Shown here: positions 24,353 through 35,316 of the stretch, in pieces
Numbering within the stretch: the first letter of the stretch is position 1
Layout: the number at the start of each line of letters is the position of its first letter
NCBI GenBank assembly: GCA_911728435.2
Contig: OU452199.1
Location: forward strand, 24,066,860 to 24,130,859
Length of the DNA: 64,000 nt
Reading direction: 5' to 3'
Origin: Apoderus coryli
Taxonomy: Eukaryota > Arthropoda > Insecta > Coleoptera > Attelabidae
Made by a program: the position numbers and the translations under genes
Notes under the pieces: model-generated
Database searches by the model: none
Told to the model about the DNA's origin: nothing
What the model saw: the letters and a program-made list of their open reading frames with translations, nothing else

Positions 24353-24469
24353 ATTTTTGAATAAAGTAGTTTTTTTTAACATCTTTCTGGTCCTCCACTC
24401 GCACACCTAGGTACGCACTTCAGCCCCGGCGTGTACGAATGGCGTACTTCAGCACATTCTAAATATAAC

Positions 24470-25060
24470 TTCGATGTAATTATCAGATCTCTCCATCATA
24501 TTACATACATAATTTGTGAAATTATCTTATTTGCACTTATCAGTAAATTCTAAACAGCACTTTTCCAGATCTTCATATAATTTTGATACGAGAATATTTC
24601 GAAAGCATTTATAACAGCTTTGCACATTATTTGAAGACATTTAATTCTTGCCTGTTTTAAGCCACTTCCAACAGGCTTTCAAAACGTGAAAGTACACAAC
24701 AAGAAAGATAATTCAGGTCGTATCTTTTTTAAAGCGTTTGTTTCAGCTAAATCGTCATCTGTAAGAATAACTTTTGGTTTAATTTTAATGGGAAAAATTT
24801 CATAAAGGCCACGCACGGCTTCTAAAAATACATTCGATTCTTGGCTGCTACTTAGAATGCAGCCCAAAGGTAATCCTCCAATAGCAGACTGTGTTATAAA
24901 GTAGTAAGCTTTATGATTTTGTGTATCACAGTTGTCCGTGGAATCAACAAACATAATTTCTGAAGACTAGTAAAGCGTTGCAACTCTTTGCATAATTGGT
25001 GTGCAGAGTGCCACGGGAAATCAAAATGTTTTTCACAGCTCAAGAAACTAGGTACATAGA
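24470..25060 (-). pseudogene. Mutator-like (MULE) transposase remnant
   Basis: The minus-strand frame 24954-24679 begins MFVDSTDNCDTQNHKAYYF, holds the catalytic D of a MULE domain, then SAIGGLPLGCILSSSQES and KVILTDDDLAETNALK (second Asp), ending ELSFLLCTF. One base shift later the expected FHVLKACWKWLK continues (about 24690-24655), then stops. Upstream, CEKHFDFPWHSAHQLCK and LQRFT appear in another frame. This order (Asp, GGLPLG, TDD, CIFH, W.WL) is that of MULE transposases found in hemipteran and other insect genomes. At least two frameshifts and several stops: dead. Confidence 0.72.
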
Positions 25061-26433
25061 TCTGATTCAAAACGAAAAGATATTCTTAGGTTAAGATGGG
25101 CAATTTCATATGTAAATCGCTGACGCATCAGTCTAATACGTCGGTACTCTATAAATCTGTGATCCATATCGCTCTAGTTGTTCCGAGCGGCTAATGTGTC
25201 GGCGAATTCCGAAAAGGCTACCCGGCCCGGCTAGAATAAAGTAGTTAGTTTGTTAGGTTAGGTTATAATACAATTATTATAATAATAATAATATTGAAAT
25301 TCTGCAATCAATACGCATGTCATAATATATTTTTGATTATATTATATCATGTCGGGATGAGATAACCGATTTTTATTCTTATTACTGTATATAATTATTG
25401 TATTTTGTGATGAAAGAGAAATAAAGTAATTTATTATTATTGTATAAATATAATATGTTTTGTTTACTATTGGACTTTTGCTATAATTTTAATTTTTAAC
25501 TAAACAAAAGTAATGAAATAAACTAAATGTTTAAAGAATAGTAGACCAAATTGTATTAAAATAACATTAGCTGGTTAAAACCCATAAGATTAAAAAATAA
25601 AATACAAAAGGAAAATAGGTTGAAATTTGAACATGATTCCAATCCATTCAACAGACTACAAAAGAGTATGTAATTTATTTTTAATTAAAAAACAAGAATA
25701 AAACATTAATGTTACAGCAGAAAGCTGTTCTAATTGCTAAATTTTAGGTGATTTTTGAATTGAAAACATTAACAAAAATCAAAAACATAAAATACTTAAA
25801 GGAAAAACAAATATGTTGTAAGTTCGGCCATCAAACTAAAAAATTAACTCGAAGTACCTACGTAAATTTAAAATATATCTAGCCCATAAAAATAGGTATG
25901 AACATAGGATTTTTTAAATTTTAAAAATTGTGACGCTATTTCTTAGTTGGTTGATGAATTACGCGTTTTGCTCGTGCGCTAACCAACCAACAACCTTTAA
26001 TGAACAACTTTACGTCGGTTTTCCTCGGGCGCCAGCCAGTTTATCGTGATGGTCGCACACGGTTACCAGGATAGCGGCAGTGGAGATCGGTTGAACCAGG
26101 GAACACGTTTGTTATCAACTTCCACGAGAATATCCAGTAATGCTGAAAGGGGCTTCGTCGGCAAAAGGTTTGGTAATTTACTTACGGTCAGTTTTTAGCA
26201 ATTAAATAAAACAACTCAACTGGATTTTATATTTTATTTCATAATAAAAATATACTTACATTTAACAACAAGGCAAATATGTACATGTCAACAAGCGGAT
26301 TTACATCAATATGTACACAAGTACAATAGGAAACAATAAAGGTTTTGTTAAGCCTATCGGATCTATTCAGAACTAACTAATTGTAAAACTAAAATTAAAG
26401 AAAATAATTCTGTCTTCTATATTCTTAATAAAT
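25061..26433. other. Intergenic stretch; GC-richer block at 25930-26200
   Basis: Mostly AT-rich and empty. From 25930 to 26200 GC content rises and several CpGs appear, without an identifiable protein; it may be a host regulatory or exonic piece related to the GC-rich block at 26990-27260. Two GTAAGT-like donors face the minus strand near 26182 and 26265, not enough to call an exon. Confidence 0.4.
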
Positions 26434-26918
26434 TAATTTTCAGCGGTCGCATACGCAACATCTACTGACCTAACCTAAATAAAACGGCCGGCGCATACGC
26501 ACCAATGTACCGGTTACCTGCCTAATTTTCAGCGGTCGCATACGCAACATCTACTGACCTAACCTTAATAAAACGGCCGGCGCATACGCACCAATGTACC
26601 GGTTACCTGCCTAATTTTCAGCGGTCGCATACGCAACATCTACTGACCTAACCTTAATAAAACGGCCGGCGCATACGCACCAATGTACCGGTTACGTGCC
26701 TAATTTTCAGCGGTCGCATACGCAACATCTACTGACCTAACCTTAATAAAACGGCCGGCGCATACGCACCAATGTACCGGTTACCTGCCTAATTTTCAGC
26801 GGTCGCATACGCAACATCTACTGACCTAACCTTAATAAAACGGCCGGCGCATACGCACCAATGTACCGGTTACCTGCCTAATTTTCAGCGGTCGCATACG
26901 CAACATCTACTGACCTAA
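26434..26918. repeat. 89-bp tandem array, 5.4 copies
   Basis: Units begin at 26434, 26523, 26612, 26701 and 26790, with a partial sixth to 26918. The copies are almost identical (single changes such as AACCTA/AACCTT and TACCTG/TACGTG). Each unit contains TCGCATACGCAAC and GCGCATACGCACC, a diverged internal duplication, plus CGGCCGGCG. CpG-rich in an AT-rich setting, with very low divergence, so the expansion is recent. Confidence 0.95.
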
Positions 26919-26990
26919 AAGCCTAACGGAAGAAACTATTATTACAATAAGGATTCAATGTAGGAAATACATTTAATATCAAATACTTAC

Positions 26991-27260
26991 AACTTGTACG
27001 GTACGGTTCACTCCTCTCTGTACTGCTCTCACCACTTCACCACTTCTACTGCTCCTTGCTGTTGCTGCTGGTCGCTGCCGGTCGTCGACTCACTGTTTCT
27101 GCGTGGCGATCTGGTATTGATGCACCACGGCGTTGTCCCCACTGGCCGGCTTCTCTCTCCCTACCATGATGTCAGCGCGCATCATTTTCACGCTAAGCAC
27201 AAACCACGTCGTTGTCTATCGATGCACGGTTGAAGCGGTGGGGTATAATACAAGGTGGAC
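26991..27260 (-). other. Candidate host promoter-proximal exon (minus strand)
   Basis: A GC-rich, CpG-containing block whose minus strand ends at 26991 against a GTAAGT splice-donor sequence (26990-26985); another GTGAGT donor lies at 27093-27088. It contains a short frame (27185-27090) and polypurine stretches typical of insect 5-prime untranslated exons. The abrupt composition change relative to flanks and the two good donors support an exon; no gene can be named. The 89-bp array would lie in its first intron. Confidence 0.35.
27090..27185 (-). CDS. Short frame: first coding exon or upstream ORF
   Basis: The minus-strand ATG at 27185 opens 31 codons including REKPASGDNAVVHQYQIATQ and a TGA at 27092-27090. 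If the GTGAGT donor at 27093 is used, the frame would be spliced in its last glutamine codon and the stop removed; if the donor at 26990 is used, it is an upstream ORF. The amino-acid content is not AT-driven and looks genuinely coding. Product not recognised. Confidence 0.3.
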   Translation of the reverse strand: MMRADIMVGREKPASGDNAVVHQYQIATQKQ

Positions 27261-28593
27261 GGAATTACGTCAACATATTGAAAGGAAAATACAATACGGA
27301 TACTATACAGGGTGGATAGAATTAAAAAAAAAAAAGTAACTTCGTTACAAAATTAAAACCTATAAGAACTCATAAGCTTTACTTATTATAGCCGAAAGCA
27401 CTATTGTAATCATGAAAGTACCTATCTATGAAAAATATTGTTTGATTTGAACTAAGAAAAAACCTACTGAATTAATGGTAAAAAATAATTAAAAGTTTTT
27501 AGGAAATAACTATAATACATATATAAATTATCTCTCAGTAAGATCTTGCGTCATAATAAGTGCATCAAAAAGTTATAGATCATAAAAAACTTAAACATTG
27601 AATATAATTATTAGTTTTACCTTCTCAAGCAATCGTGAGCCAGAAATCATTAATATCGTATTTATTGGAGTGTTGTCAACTAATTTTTATATATTTTTTA
27701 ACACCCACTAAATTTACACTAACTCAAAATTAAAACCATCATAATTAAAACTGGCAAAAACTATTTTTTCTTTTCACAAAATATAATCAAATCTATAATT
27801 ACGATGTAACTTATCCATATTTAGAAGCATCTAGTTTAACACCTCGATACAAGAAAATAATTCCACGACACACTTATTTATTTAGTATTAAAATATATAC
27901 AGATAATTAAATACTGGTAGTAAAATTGAAAAATGAATACTTTATTGTGAATTATTTTAGAGAAAAATTGTATGTGCATATTACAATAGTGGCTTTAATA
28001 AAAGTGCATCAATAAAATGAGCAAACAAATTTTTTAAATGACGATAAAAAGTCTTTAAATGGCCTTGATAATGAATTTATCTTTAATATATCCATTTTTG
28101 CATCCACAGCATAATATAGAGATACGGATTTGTAGGACAGCATTAAATTATTCTTAATACCTAATACAGCAAGAACAAAAATATATAAAAGGATGTCTTA
28201 AAAAACTTTGGAACAAAAGGTTTTTAACGGCAAAATTACTACTTATCGTTAAACAACTATAACTGAAAGGAGAATGGTAGCCTCGTTTATATATTTGCTA
28301 CAACACTTAATTGTTGAACGAAAATGAACTATATAAGGTCAAACATTTAAGAATCTCAAAAATCCATTATGGAAATACGAGTAATATGAATGGGTCGTGC
28401 AAAACTTATAAGAAAAAACATACAGTATCCTGAAGTAAATAAAACTTGGGTTGGACTAGGAAAAATCTAAATGTAATAAATAGGAATCGTGGCAATAAAC
28501 TCGAAATAAATGATTAGTTAAAAAAAAAAAATTAGTGCAACAAATACACATTTAGGAAATGAAACATCGACTACTCCACAAAATCATATATAC
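27261..28593. other. AT-rich interval without a gene
   Basis: No coding signal. An ACAGGGTGGATAGAATT motif near 27306 resembles the terminus of an IS630-type element, with no matching partner found. Confidence 0.5.
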
Positions 28594-29338
28594 AGGCTGT
28601 CCCCTCTCAATTGGAAAAAACTTCTGAAGCATATTGAGGAACCATAGACAAGCAGTTTGAGATAAGAGACTGATGTCCGGAAGTGCATGGTTTTCAAAAT
28701 ACAGGGTTCAAAGTTTTTTTCAAAAAAGCTTTTTTTAGCAATATCTCAAAGACACGTTAACCGATTTTCTTGAAATTCGCTGGTGATTTTTTTTTGAGAA
28801 TTTTATATTTTTTTTAGAAAGCTCAGTTAAAAATACAACTTTTTTGTCACTTGATATTTTTTCGTATCTCTCTCCGTTTCCTAGAAAAATTTTTTATTAA
28901 AAACTTTATTAAAAGCTTCATTATTATTAGAAAGAAAAACAAGGAGGCTTTTTTAAAAATAATTTATTATTAATAGTGGAGCAAATGCTCAAAGTGTTCA
29001 CCATGCATTTCGATGCATTTCCTGCACCTGTCGAGCCAGGACTCGCGCACCCGAGCAAACACGCCTGGATTGTTCGCGATAAATTCCGCTGCCACCACAA
29101 CTCTAGCAACTAGGTCCTCCATTGTCGGCACAGGATTTGCATATATCAACCGTTCCATTTCGCGCCAAAGAAAAAAGTCCAGGGGGGCCAAGTCGGGCGA
29201 CCTTGCTGGCCAAGGGACCGGACCACCTCTACCAATCCACCTGTTGTTGTAGGTTTGGTCGAGGTAACCTCTCATCGTGCGCGCAAAATGCGCTGGACAA
29301 CCATCGTGTTGGAACCAGGCCTCTCTACGCAACTGGAG
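28594..29338 (-). pseudogene. 5-prime truncated DD41D-type transposase copy
   Basis: The minus-strand frame 29332-28970 encodes the last 120 residues of a transposase: QHDGCPAHF with the second catalytic Asp, WIGRGGPVPWPARSPDLAPLD with the third, then FFLW and the C-terminal end HGEHFEHLLHY. By my count 41 residues separate the two Asp. The first Asp and the DNA-binding head are missing; sequence similarity stops abruptly at about 29338. Its terminus (ACAGGCTGTCCCC at 28593-28605) lies 365 bp beyond the stop. The C-terminal half is unbroken, so truncation is more recent than decay. Confidence 0.85.
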
Positions 29339-30634
29339 GGGTACAACTACCTGAAGTTATAGGTTATGAAGCAACGATTCCATTAGTGTTTAAAACGGAG
29401 ACACCTGTAATAAAGAAATACGAACCTCAGCTGCTGAATGCATACTGTAAAGATCAGTACCTAGCGTGTTGAACTATGTCTTCTTGGTAGACATTTCGAT
29501 ACGATTCGAGAGGAGTAAGACAATGTAATAAATTATGTGTATTCTAGTTTTCTAGTATCAAACGAAGGTAATAATGAAACTAGCAACAAAATTTTTAAAA
29601 GAAACTTAGATTTTATAGGAGACGCACTATCTTGATGCTGTGGAACGTGGCAAATCAAAAGCAACTTTAATCATTCTTATCTATAGTGATGATAATATCA
29701 AAATGCAAATAAAAGAAAGATCAATTAAATGCTAATTATAAAATTTTTTCGGAAAACTCTGAACAATTTCGGAGGTTTAGTAAAGGCGTAACAGAAAATT
29801 TTCAATTACTGGTAAGTAAAATAAGGAAATTTCAAAATTTTAAACACGATATTTTTCTTAGTAGGAGTTCAGCAAAGTTAAAAAATTGTTTTTAAAATTA
29901 ATTGAAATGCTGCTGATTGCTCATGATGTAGAAATAAATTCCTCTTGTCGCTCAAAATATTTAACAATAAGTAGCTATGGTATTTTCAAAAGTGTTACAT
30001 ACCAGCTTGATAAATTTATAAATCTAAATGAACAACTCTTAAAAAGAAGGCTATGAATTATCTATACATTATCTCACACTGAGTTGAACATACGCAGCAA
30101 GATAGCTATTATTAGGAAACATGTTAAATGGCAATTATTTGAATTAATTACTACACCATTCGATTGGAAAAATGAAACAAACGTTTTTCTACAAGAAATC
30201 CATTACGTAGCAGCAAGCACTAGCATAAATTCAAAACTTTGATAACTAATACGACCAATAACATTTTCAACAATTGGAATAGAAATAACAATAACAACTC
30301 ATGTTATCACCCCTCCTGTTCTATTTACAACTATCCTGTGCAATGATAGATATTCTATAGGCGTAGCTTCTGCCGAATATAATTATCCAGGTGCAATGGA
30401 AATACAATTGCCTTTTTCAGTGCTTGTAAATAATGAAACGTTGATCACATATCGTTTTCCATGTAATTCAAACATGAAAGTGCCTCTGCAAATGGTTCAA
30501 GTTATACCAGCTACTTGATCTAATATGACAACCTTTTTTGTAACACAATTACTTTCGGTTCCAAAACACCCAAAATTTCGTAAATTGGTCACTAAAAGTA
30601 CTAGATTTAAATATATCGACAGAGAATGTTTTCC
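29339..30634 (+). pseudogene. Unrecognised decayed coding remnants
   Basis: Several open stretches have coding-like composition but no known domain: 29336-29472 (GVQLPEVIGYEATIPLVFKT and on to a stop at 29470), 29890-30056 (LIEMLLIAHDVEINS...), 30130-30240 (HVKWQLFELITTPFDWKNET) and 30246-30518 (FTTILCNDRYSIGVASAEYN, then PGAMEIQLPFSVLVNNE). They may be pieces of a single dead gene of plus orientation into which the DD41D element at 30635 and the truncated copy at 28594 inserted. I do not recognise the family. Confidence 0.35.
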
Positions 30635-30651
30635 GGGTGTTGCAATTGCTT

Positions 30652-30961
30652 GCTTTTCTCTTTTTTTTGTAGTCGAATGCGAAAATGCTCGGACACGTCG
30701 ATTTTGCTTTTGAGGGGGACACATTTTAAACATATTTTTCGATCTGCGCCTTTAACCCCCTAGCGGGGGTGAGTAACAACCCTAAAATTTTAAATGGAAA
30801 GAGGGGTCTAATGACATATCATTTGAAAGGACACAAAATTGTCTTTCTAATGATACCCTATTTGTCGAATTTTACTAAAACAGTTAATACGAAAACGACT
30901 TTAAAGACATTAAGCCGATAATTTTGGTATTAATGAGAAATACAAATAAGTTTTAATTATT
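30652..30961 (+). repeat. Left terminal inverted repeat, 310 bp
   Basis: Reverse complement of 32369-32678 with no difference found by eye. It contains a GC-richer palindrome AACCCCCTAGCGGGGGTG near 30756. Confidence 0.9.
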
Positions 30962-31190
30962 ACGACTGAAAACAACTACAATCATTTCTAAATTATTTAC
31001 TTTGAAGAAAAACGGGATTTCAAAAACACTATCTTATTTATCAGAACTAAATTCCTCACTAATCGTTTGCGTTTTTTGTTGAAATAAAAACTGCAGATAC
31101 GTGTAGGAAAAGAATTTACACCGTTTATTTTAGTCTTTTCATTGATTCAGTTTGGTTGCTTCTCAAGTTATTTTACTTTTACCGTACAAA

Positions 31191-32264
31191 ATGATTTATT
31201 AAATTCTAGAACGAGTTGAAATTGTTAAACTTTATTTTCAAAATAATAGTAGTGCTAGACTTACGGCTCGCTTATTTAATGAGAGACATCCCGATAAAAA
31301 TGTGAATGATGTGTACGTTGGCAAGTTAGTTAAAAAGTTTGTAGATACCGGATCTGTCTGTAATGTAAAACACCAGCCGCAGAAACCGATCAGAAATGAA
31401 GCTGTGGAAGTCGCTGTTTTAGGGCATGTTGAAATGGATCATAGTCAAAGTACCCGTCAACTAGCTGAAGCCTCAGGTGTCTCCCGTTCGTCCATAATAC
31501 GAATTTTAAAAGCGTACAAATTTCATCCGTACAAAATCAAATTAGTACAGGAACTAAATGAGGATGATCCTGATAGAAGGCTGCAATTTTGTGAAGCAAT
31601 GAGCCAGCGTTTAATTGAAGATCCGCAATTATTATTTAACATTTGTTTTTCCGACGAATGCACATTTTATTTGAATGGAGCTGTAAATAGGCACAATTGC
31701 CGTTACTGGGATGACAGTAACCCACATTTATTCCGTGAGGTTCATACCCAGTATCCTCAAAAAATAAACGTCTGGTGTGGCATATTAGGAAATCATATTA
31801 TAGGACCACTTTTTATTCCTGGAAATTTAACTGGTGAAGTGTACCTAAACATGCTTGAAGACACAATTGATCCTTTAATAACACAAATAATAGAAGATGA
31901 CCAAAATCATACTGCTGATCGGCTTTATTTCCAGCAAGATGGGGCACCTCCGCACTATGTGGCTCCTGTAAGACAGTTCTTAGATGACCGGTTCCCTGGA
32001 CGGTGGATTGGAAGGAGGGGCCCAATTGAATGGCCTGCCAGGTCACCGGATTTATCGCCTTTAGACTTTTTTCTTTGGGGGCACTTAAAAAATAAATGTT
32101 TTGCCACGAAGCCCGAGTCCATAGAAGATCTTCGCCAACGCATTACAGAAGAGTGCAGAAACATAACACCTGATATGCTACAAAATGTTAGAAATAGATT
32201 TGAACAAAATCTGTATTATTGTATGGAATCAAATGGGTCACATTTTCAACATTTGTTAATGTAA
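31191..32264 (+). pseudogene. Transposase of the DD41D-type element, one early stop
   Basis: The frame from the ATG at 31191 is interrupted only at codon 4 (TAA 31200-31202) and is then open to the stop at 32262. It encodes an N-terminal helix-turn-helix (LERVEIVKLYFQNNSSARLT), a second one around SRSSIIRILKAY, and a catalytic core with CFSDECTFYLNG, QQDGAPPHY and WPARSPDLSPLDFFLW; 41 residues lie between the second and third Asp by my count. The C-terminus reads NGSHFQHLLM. Length is about 357 codons, normal for the group. No other ATG lies before the one in VEMDHS (31434), so the single stop probably kills it unless it is an allele or sequencing difference. Confidence 0.88.
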
Positions 32265-32368
32265 CGTTTTAATAAATCAATTTAACAGCTTGTTTACTTT
32301 TTTTACAAAGCAATGTTAAAACTAACAAACATTGGAATGTACTAACGATTGCAGGTGTTTTCACTCGC

Positions 32369-32678
32369 AATAATTAAAACTTATTTGTATTTCTCATTAA
32401 TACCAAAATTATCGGCTTAATGTCTTTAAAGTCGTTTTCGTATTAACTGTTTTAGTAAAATTCGACAAATAGGGTATCATTAGAAAGACAATTTTGTGTC
32501 CTTTCAAATGATATGTCATTAGACCCCTCTTTCCATTTAAAATTTTAGGGTTGTTACTCACCCCCGCTAGGGGGTTAAAGGCGCAGATCGAAAAATATGT
32601 TTAAAATGTGTCCCCCTCAAAAGCAAAATCGACGTGTCCGAGCATTTTCGCATTCGACTACAAAAAAAAGAGAAAAGC
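32369..32678 (-). repeat. Right terminal inverted repeat, 310 bp
   Basis: Partner of 30652-30961. It starts about 100 bp after the transposase stop. Confidence 0.9.
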
Positions 32679-32709
32679 TAGGTGCAAACTTTTCGTTGGA
32701 CCACCCTGT

Positions 32710-33845
32710 ATAATATAATTATTATTAAGATTTAAAAACAAAATCATGATTTTGGAATTACTATTTTCTCATTAAAGTAGTTTAAAAAAAATAAAAAGTA
32801 ATACAATAATTAAAAGAAAAAAACGGTCGCACGTAAAAACAAAAGCATATGTGTCTCTCAAAAATGATTATTTCCATTGTAATTGAAAATTACTATCAAC
32901 ACCAAATGCTTTGGTGTGCATTATAGAGTTTCAAGTCGACCATAATAATATAAACAAAAACAGAATAAGGAATGTATTGTATTATTTTAACCGATTGAAT
33001 TGAACTAGTCATTACGTAACATGAGATTAATATTTAAGAGGAATTCCATATAAAACTATTAATATTCAACTAATTATAAAAGTATTACTTAATAAGCACT
33101 AAATATGAAGCTCTACTATATTATATACCTTAATTTGTTTAACAAGGAATTAGTACTAAAAGTACGTTATTTAGGAACTGTTATAGAATCCTCGAACATC
33201 TGTATACAAATATATCTTTAAATGTATTTTTCGACTACACTCTGTACTTGGGGTCAAAAATTCTCCTAAAACCCAACATTACTATCAATGTCATTTGGCT
33301 CTACTGCAGACATGAGTGAAAAGTTGATATGAATAGAAAATAAATACGGCATCTGCACTGACTAATCAGACAAGTCAATAATGTCAAACCATAACATCAG
33401 TTTCCGAATGATAGAATAAGAAAATATGTACAACCAACAAAGAATAAAACGCAATTGGCCTTCATTCCCATAGCAGTCATATAACGATACAGAGCTTTGG
33501 GTGGAACAATGGTGTGTACTCGTAACGAAGCTGAACCATGAGAGCCGAAGTTCAACATGTCATGGGCCTGACATGATCTTGGTGGGGGAGAAATGTCACG
33601 AGTACAGATTCCAAAATTGTTAATAAATAAATATAAATTATAAATAAATAACAAACCCCAGATGTTCGATGGAAAAATACAAAAATATTAATTTCCTGTT
33701 TATTCTAGTTTATCTAGATGAGTCACCATTTCTCGATAATCAGGAGCCCTGCCTCTTACCCTTCACTTTCAAGGGTAGTCATACTGGAAAATGCAACATC
33801 AACTATTCTGACCACCACAACTAAATAAACGCGATGTAAGGGTGG
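32710..33845. other. Intergenic stretch with one possible exon
   Basis: AT-rich and without a gene, except for a patch of coding-like composition on the minus strand at about 33415-33580 (see next entry). Confidence 0.45.
33415..33580 (-). other. Possible host exon or processed fragment
   Basis: Read on the minus strand the segment gives AHDMLNFGSHGSASLRVHTI followed by VPPKALYRYMTAMGMKANC and a hydrophobic stretch. GC content and codon use differ from the flanks. A pyrimidine-rich tract and CAG lie just upstream (about 33571-33600), compatible with a splice acceptor. The product is not recognised and the downstream end is unclear. Confidence 0.25.
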
Positions 33846-34249
33846 TGGTGGAATATTATTATTATGTTAATAACCAATTAGCATAGAGAAATCTGGAAAC
33901 CATCTTTGATTAAATCCAGCCTCCCACATTATCATTGGTCAAGACAGGGAGGATTTAGGCGCAAGATTGTTTAAGAGAGGGATAACCCTTATATTATAAA
34001 TTCTCCTCTCCAGAGAAATAAGTTTAGTTGTTTCCTAATTTTAAACTCATAGTAAGAAAACCTGATGCCAGTAACAATGTGAACCATAGTGCAACTTGAC
34101 CGTATGGGGTCTCTTATATTTTAATGTAAGTAATATTATTTGTATTCTATTATTTTAACTCTATAGTCTCTAATTTAAGTTTCATCATTTTGTAAATTCT
34201 TCTCAACTTTCTCAACATTAGCTGTTAATAAACTTAATCTATTTAAACA
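33846..34249 (+). repeat. Probable copia 5-prime LTR
   Basis: Begins TGGTGGAATATTATTATTAT, like the TGTTGGAATATT start common in copia LTRs, and ends ...TTTAAACA at 34249, immediately followed by TGGTATTCGG, resembling the half-tRNA initiator-Met primer site (TGGTATC) of copia elements. It contains TATA-like and AATAAA-like (34226) sequences. There is no second copy in the window to confirm the borders. Confidence 0.6.
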
Positions 34250-35274
34250 TGGTATTCGGTGTTTCATCATTAGATAAGGTCCTTATTTTCAATGCCCTCG
34301 TAGTTCACGTTAAAACTGAACGTGACAATATTTGGCATCATCGTTTTGGGCATATAAGCGAAGGAGGGTTAAAACGATTTCAAGAAGGTTTAGTTAAAGG
34401 TCCACCTTCAAATTTGCAAGCATCGACATCATGTGTAAACTGTATTATGGGAAAACACTCCCGAACACCATTTCCAAAGGATAAAAGTAAACGTTCGAGA
34501 GAAAAATTAGAATTAGTCCATACAGATTTATGCGGTCCTATGCAAGATGAATCAATAGGCGGAGCAAAATATTTTTTGACTTTTATTGATAACATCAGAA
34601 AAACTTTTATCTATTTTTTAAAACAAAAAGGTGAAGTATTTTATCATTTTAAGAAGTTCAAATATCTGGTTGAAAATGAAACGGGAAAGAAAGTAAAAAA
34701 GATAAGAAGTGACAATGCTAAAGAATACGTCAATAAGAACATGGAAGAATTTTTAGAAGAAAATGGAATTCAACATCAGTTGACAGCACCATATACGCCA
34801 CAGCAGAATGGTATAGCTGAGCGAGCAAACCGCACTATAATGGAAAGAGTAAGGTCTATGCTAAATGGAGCTGGTTTGGACAATTCATTTTGGGCTGAAG
34901 CGGCAAAAACTTCTGTTTATTTAAAGAATAGATCTCCAACAATTGCTTTAACAAAACACAACTCCTGAGGAAGCCTGGAGTGGTAAGAAACAAAATGTAT
35001 CGTTTTTAAAAGTTTTTGGTTGTAAAGCATTCGCTCATGTTCCTAATACAAAACGTAGAAAATTGGACTGAAAATCAATTCAATGCATTTTTGTCGGATA
35101 CGACGAGCATTCGAAAGCATACAGACTTTTTAATAAAGAAAATAATGAAATAGTAATATCAAGAGATGTTATATTTATTGAAGATGAGTTCAACGTCAAC
35201 GAAATTAATATAGACGAAGTAGACAGGAAAGAAAATGAATTTATAGACAAATACCTGTCAACAAAAATAAAGTA
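34249..35274 (+). pseudogene. Copia integrase region
   Basis: 34249-34966 is open: a pre-integrase zinc finger (HHRFGHIS then CVNCIMGK), the integrase core with HTDLCGPM (Asp), KKIRSDNAKEY (Asp) and YTPQQNGIAERANRT (Glu). A one-base frameshift at about 34955 moves the frame to the continuation TPEEAWSGKK, FLKVFGCKAFAHVP; then a TGA at about 35068 and KSIQCIFVGYDEHSKAYR, ending in STKIK at 35274. The first residues are read through the former primer site, an artefact of the deletion joint. Integrase function is probably lost because no continuous polyprotein remains. Confidence 0.88.
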
Positions 35275-35316
35275 GTTGAAATTGGGCAAATATCAAATGA
35301 GAATATTATAGAAGAA

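Larger units (their letters stand above)
30635..32709 (+). mobile_element. DD41D-type IS630-Tc1-mariner element with 310-bp inverted repeats
   Basis: Inverted repeats 30652-30961 and 32369-32678 are the same length and look identical by eye. They flank a transposase gene. The outermost 20-30 bases differ: the right end finishes CCACCCTG next to TA (32709-32710), as expected for a TA-inserting element, while the left end (CGGGTGTTGCAATTG at 30635-30649) is altered. Long, identical repeats and a nearly open gene indicate a recent insertion. Confidence 0.9.

Noticed and set aside
25251..25262. TTAGG-like insect telomere repeat (GTTAGGTTAGG)
   Set aside because: Only two units, no array; chance in this composition.
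26434..26918. CRISPR array or centromeric satellite
   Set aside because: No spacers; too short and isolated for a centromere, though a dispersed satellite cannot be excluded.
29013..29472. Plus-strand ORFs over the truncated transposase
   Set aside because: Antisense shadows of the minus-strand transposase, running over its truncation point.
30497..30733. Open frames on both strands across the left repeat of the DD41D-type element
   Set aside because: They run through the terminal repeat and its flank and reappear, mirrored, at the right repeat; not genes.
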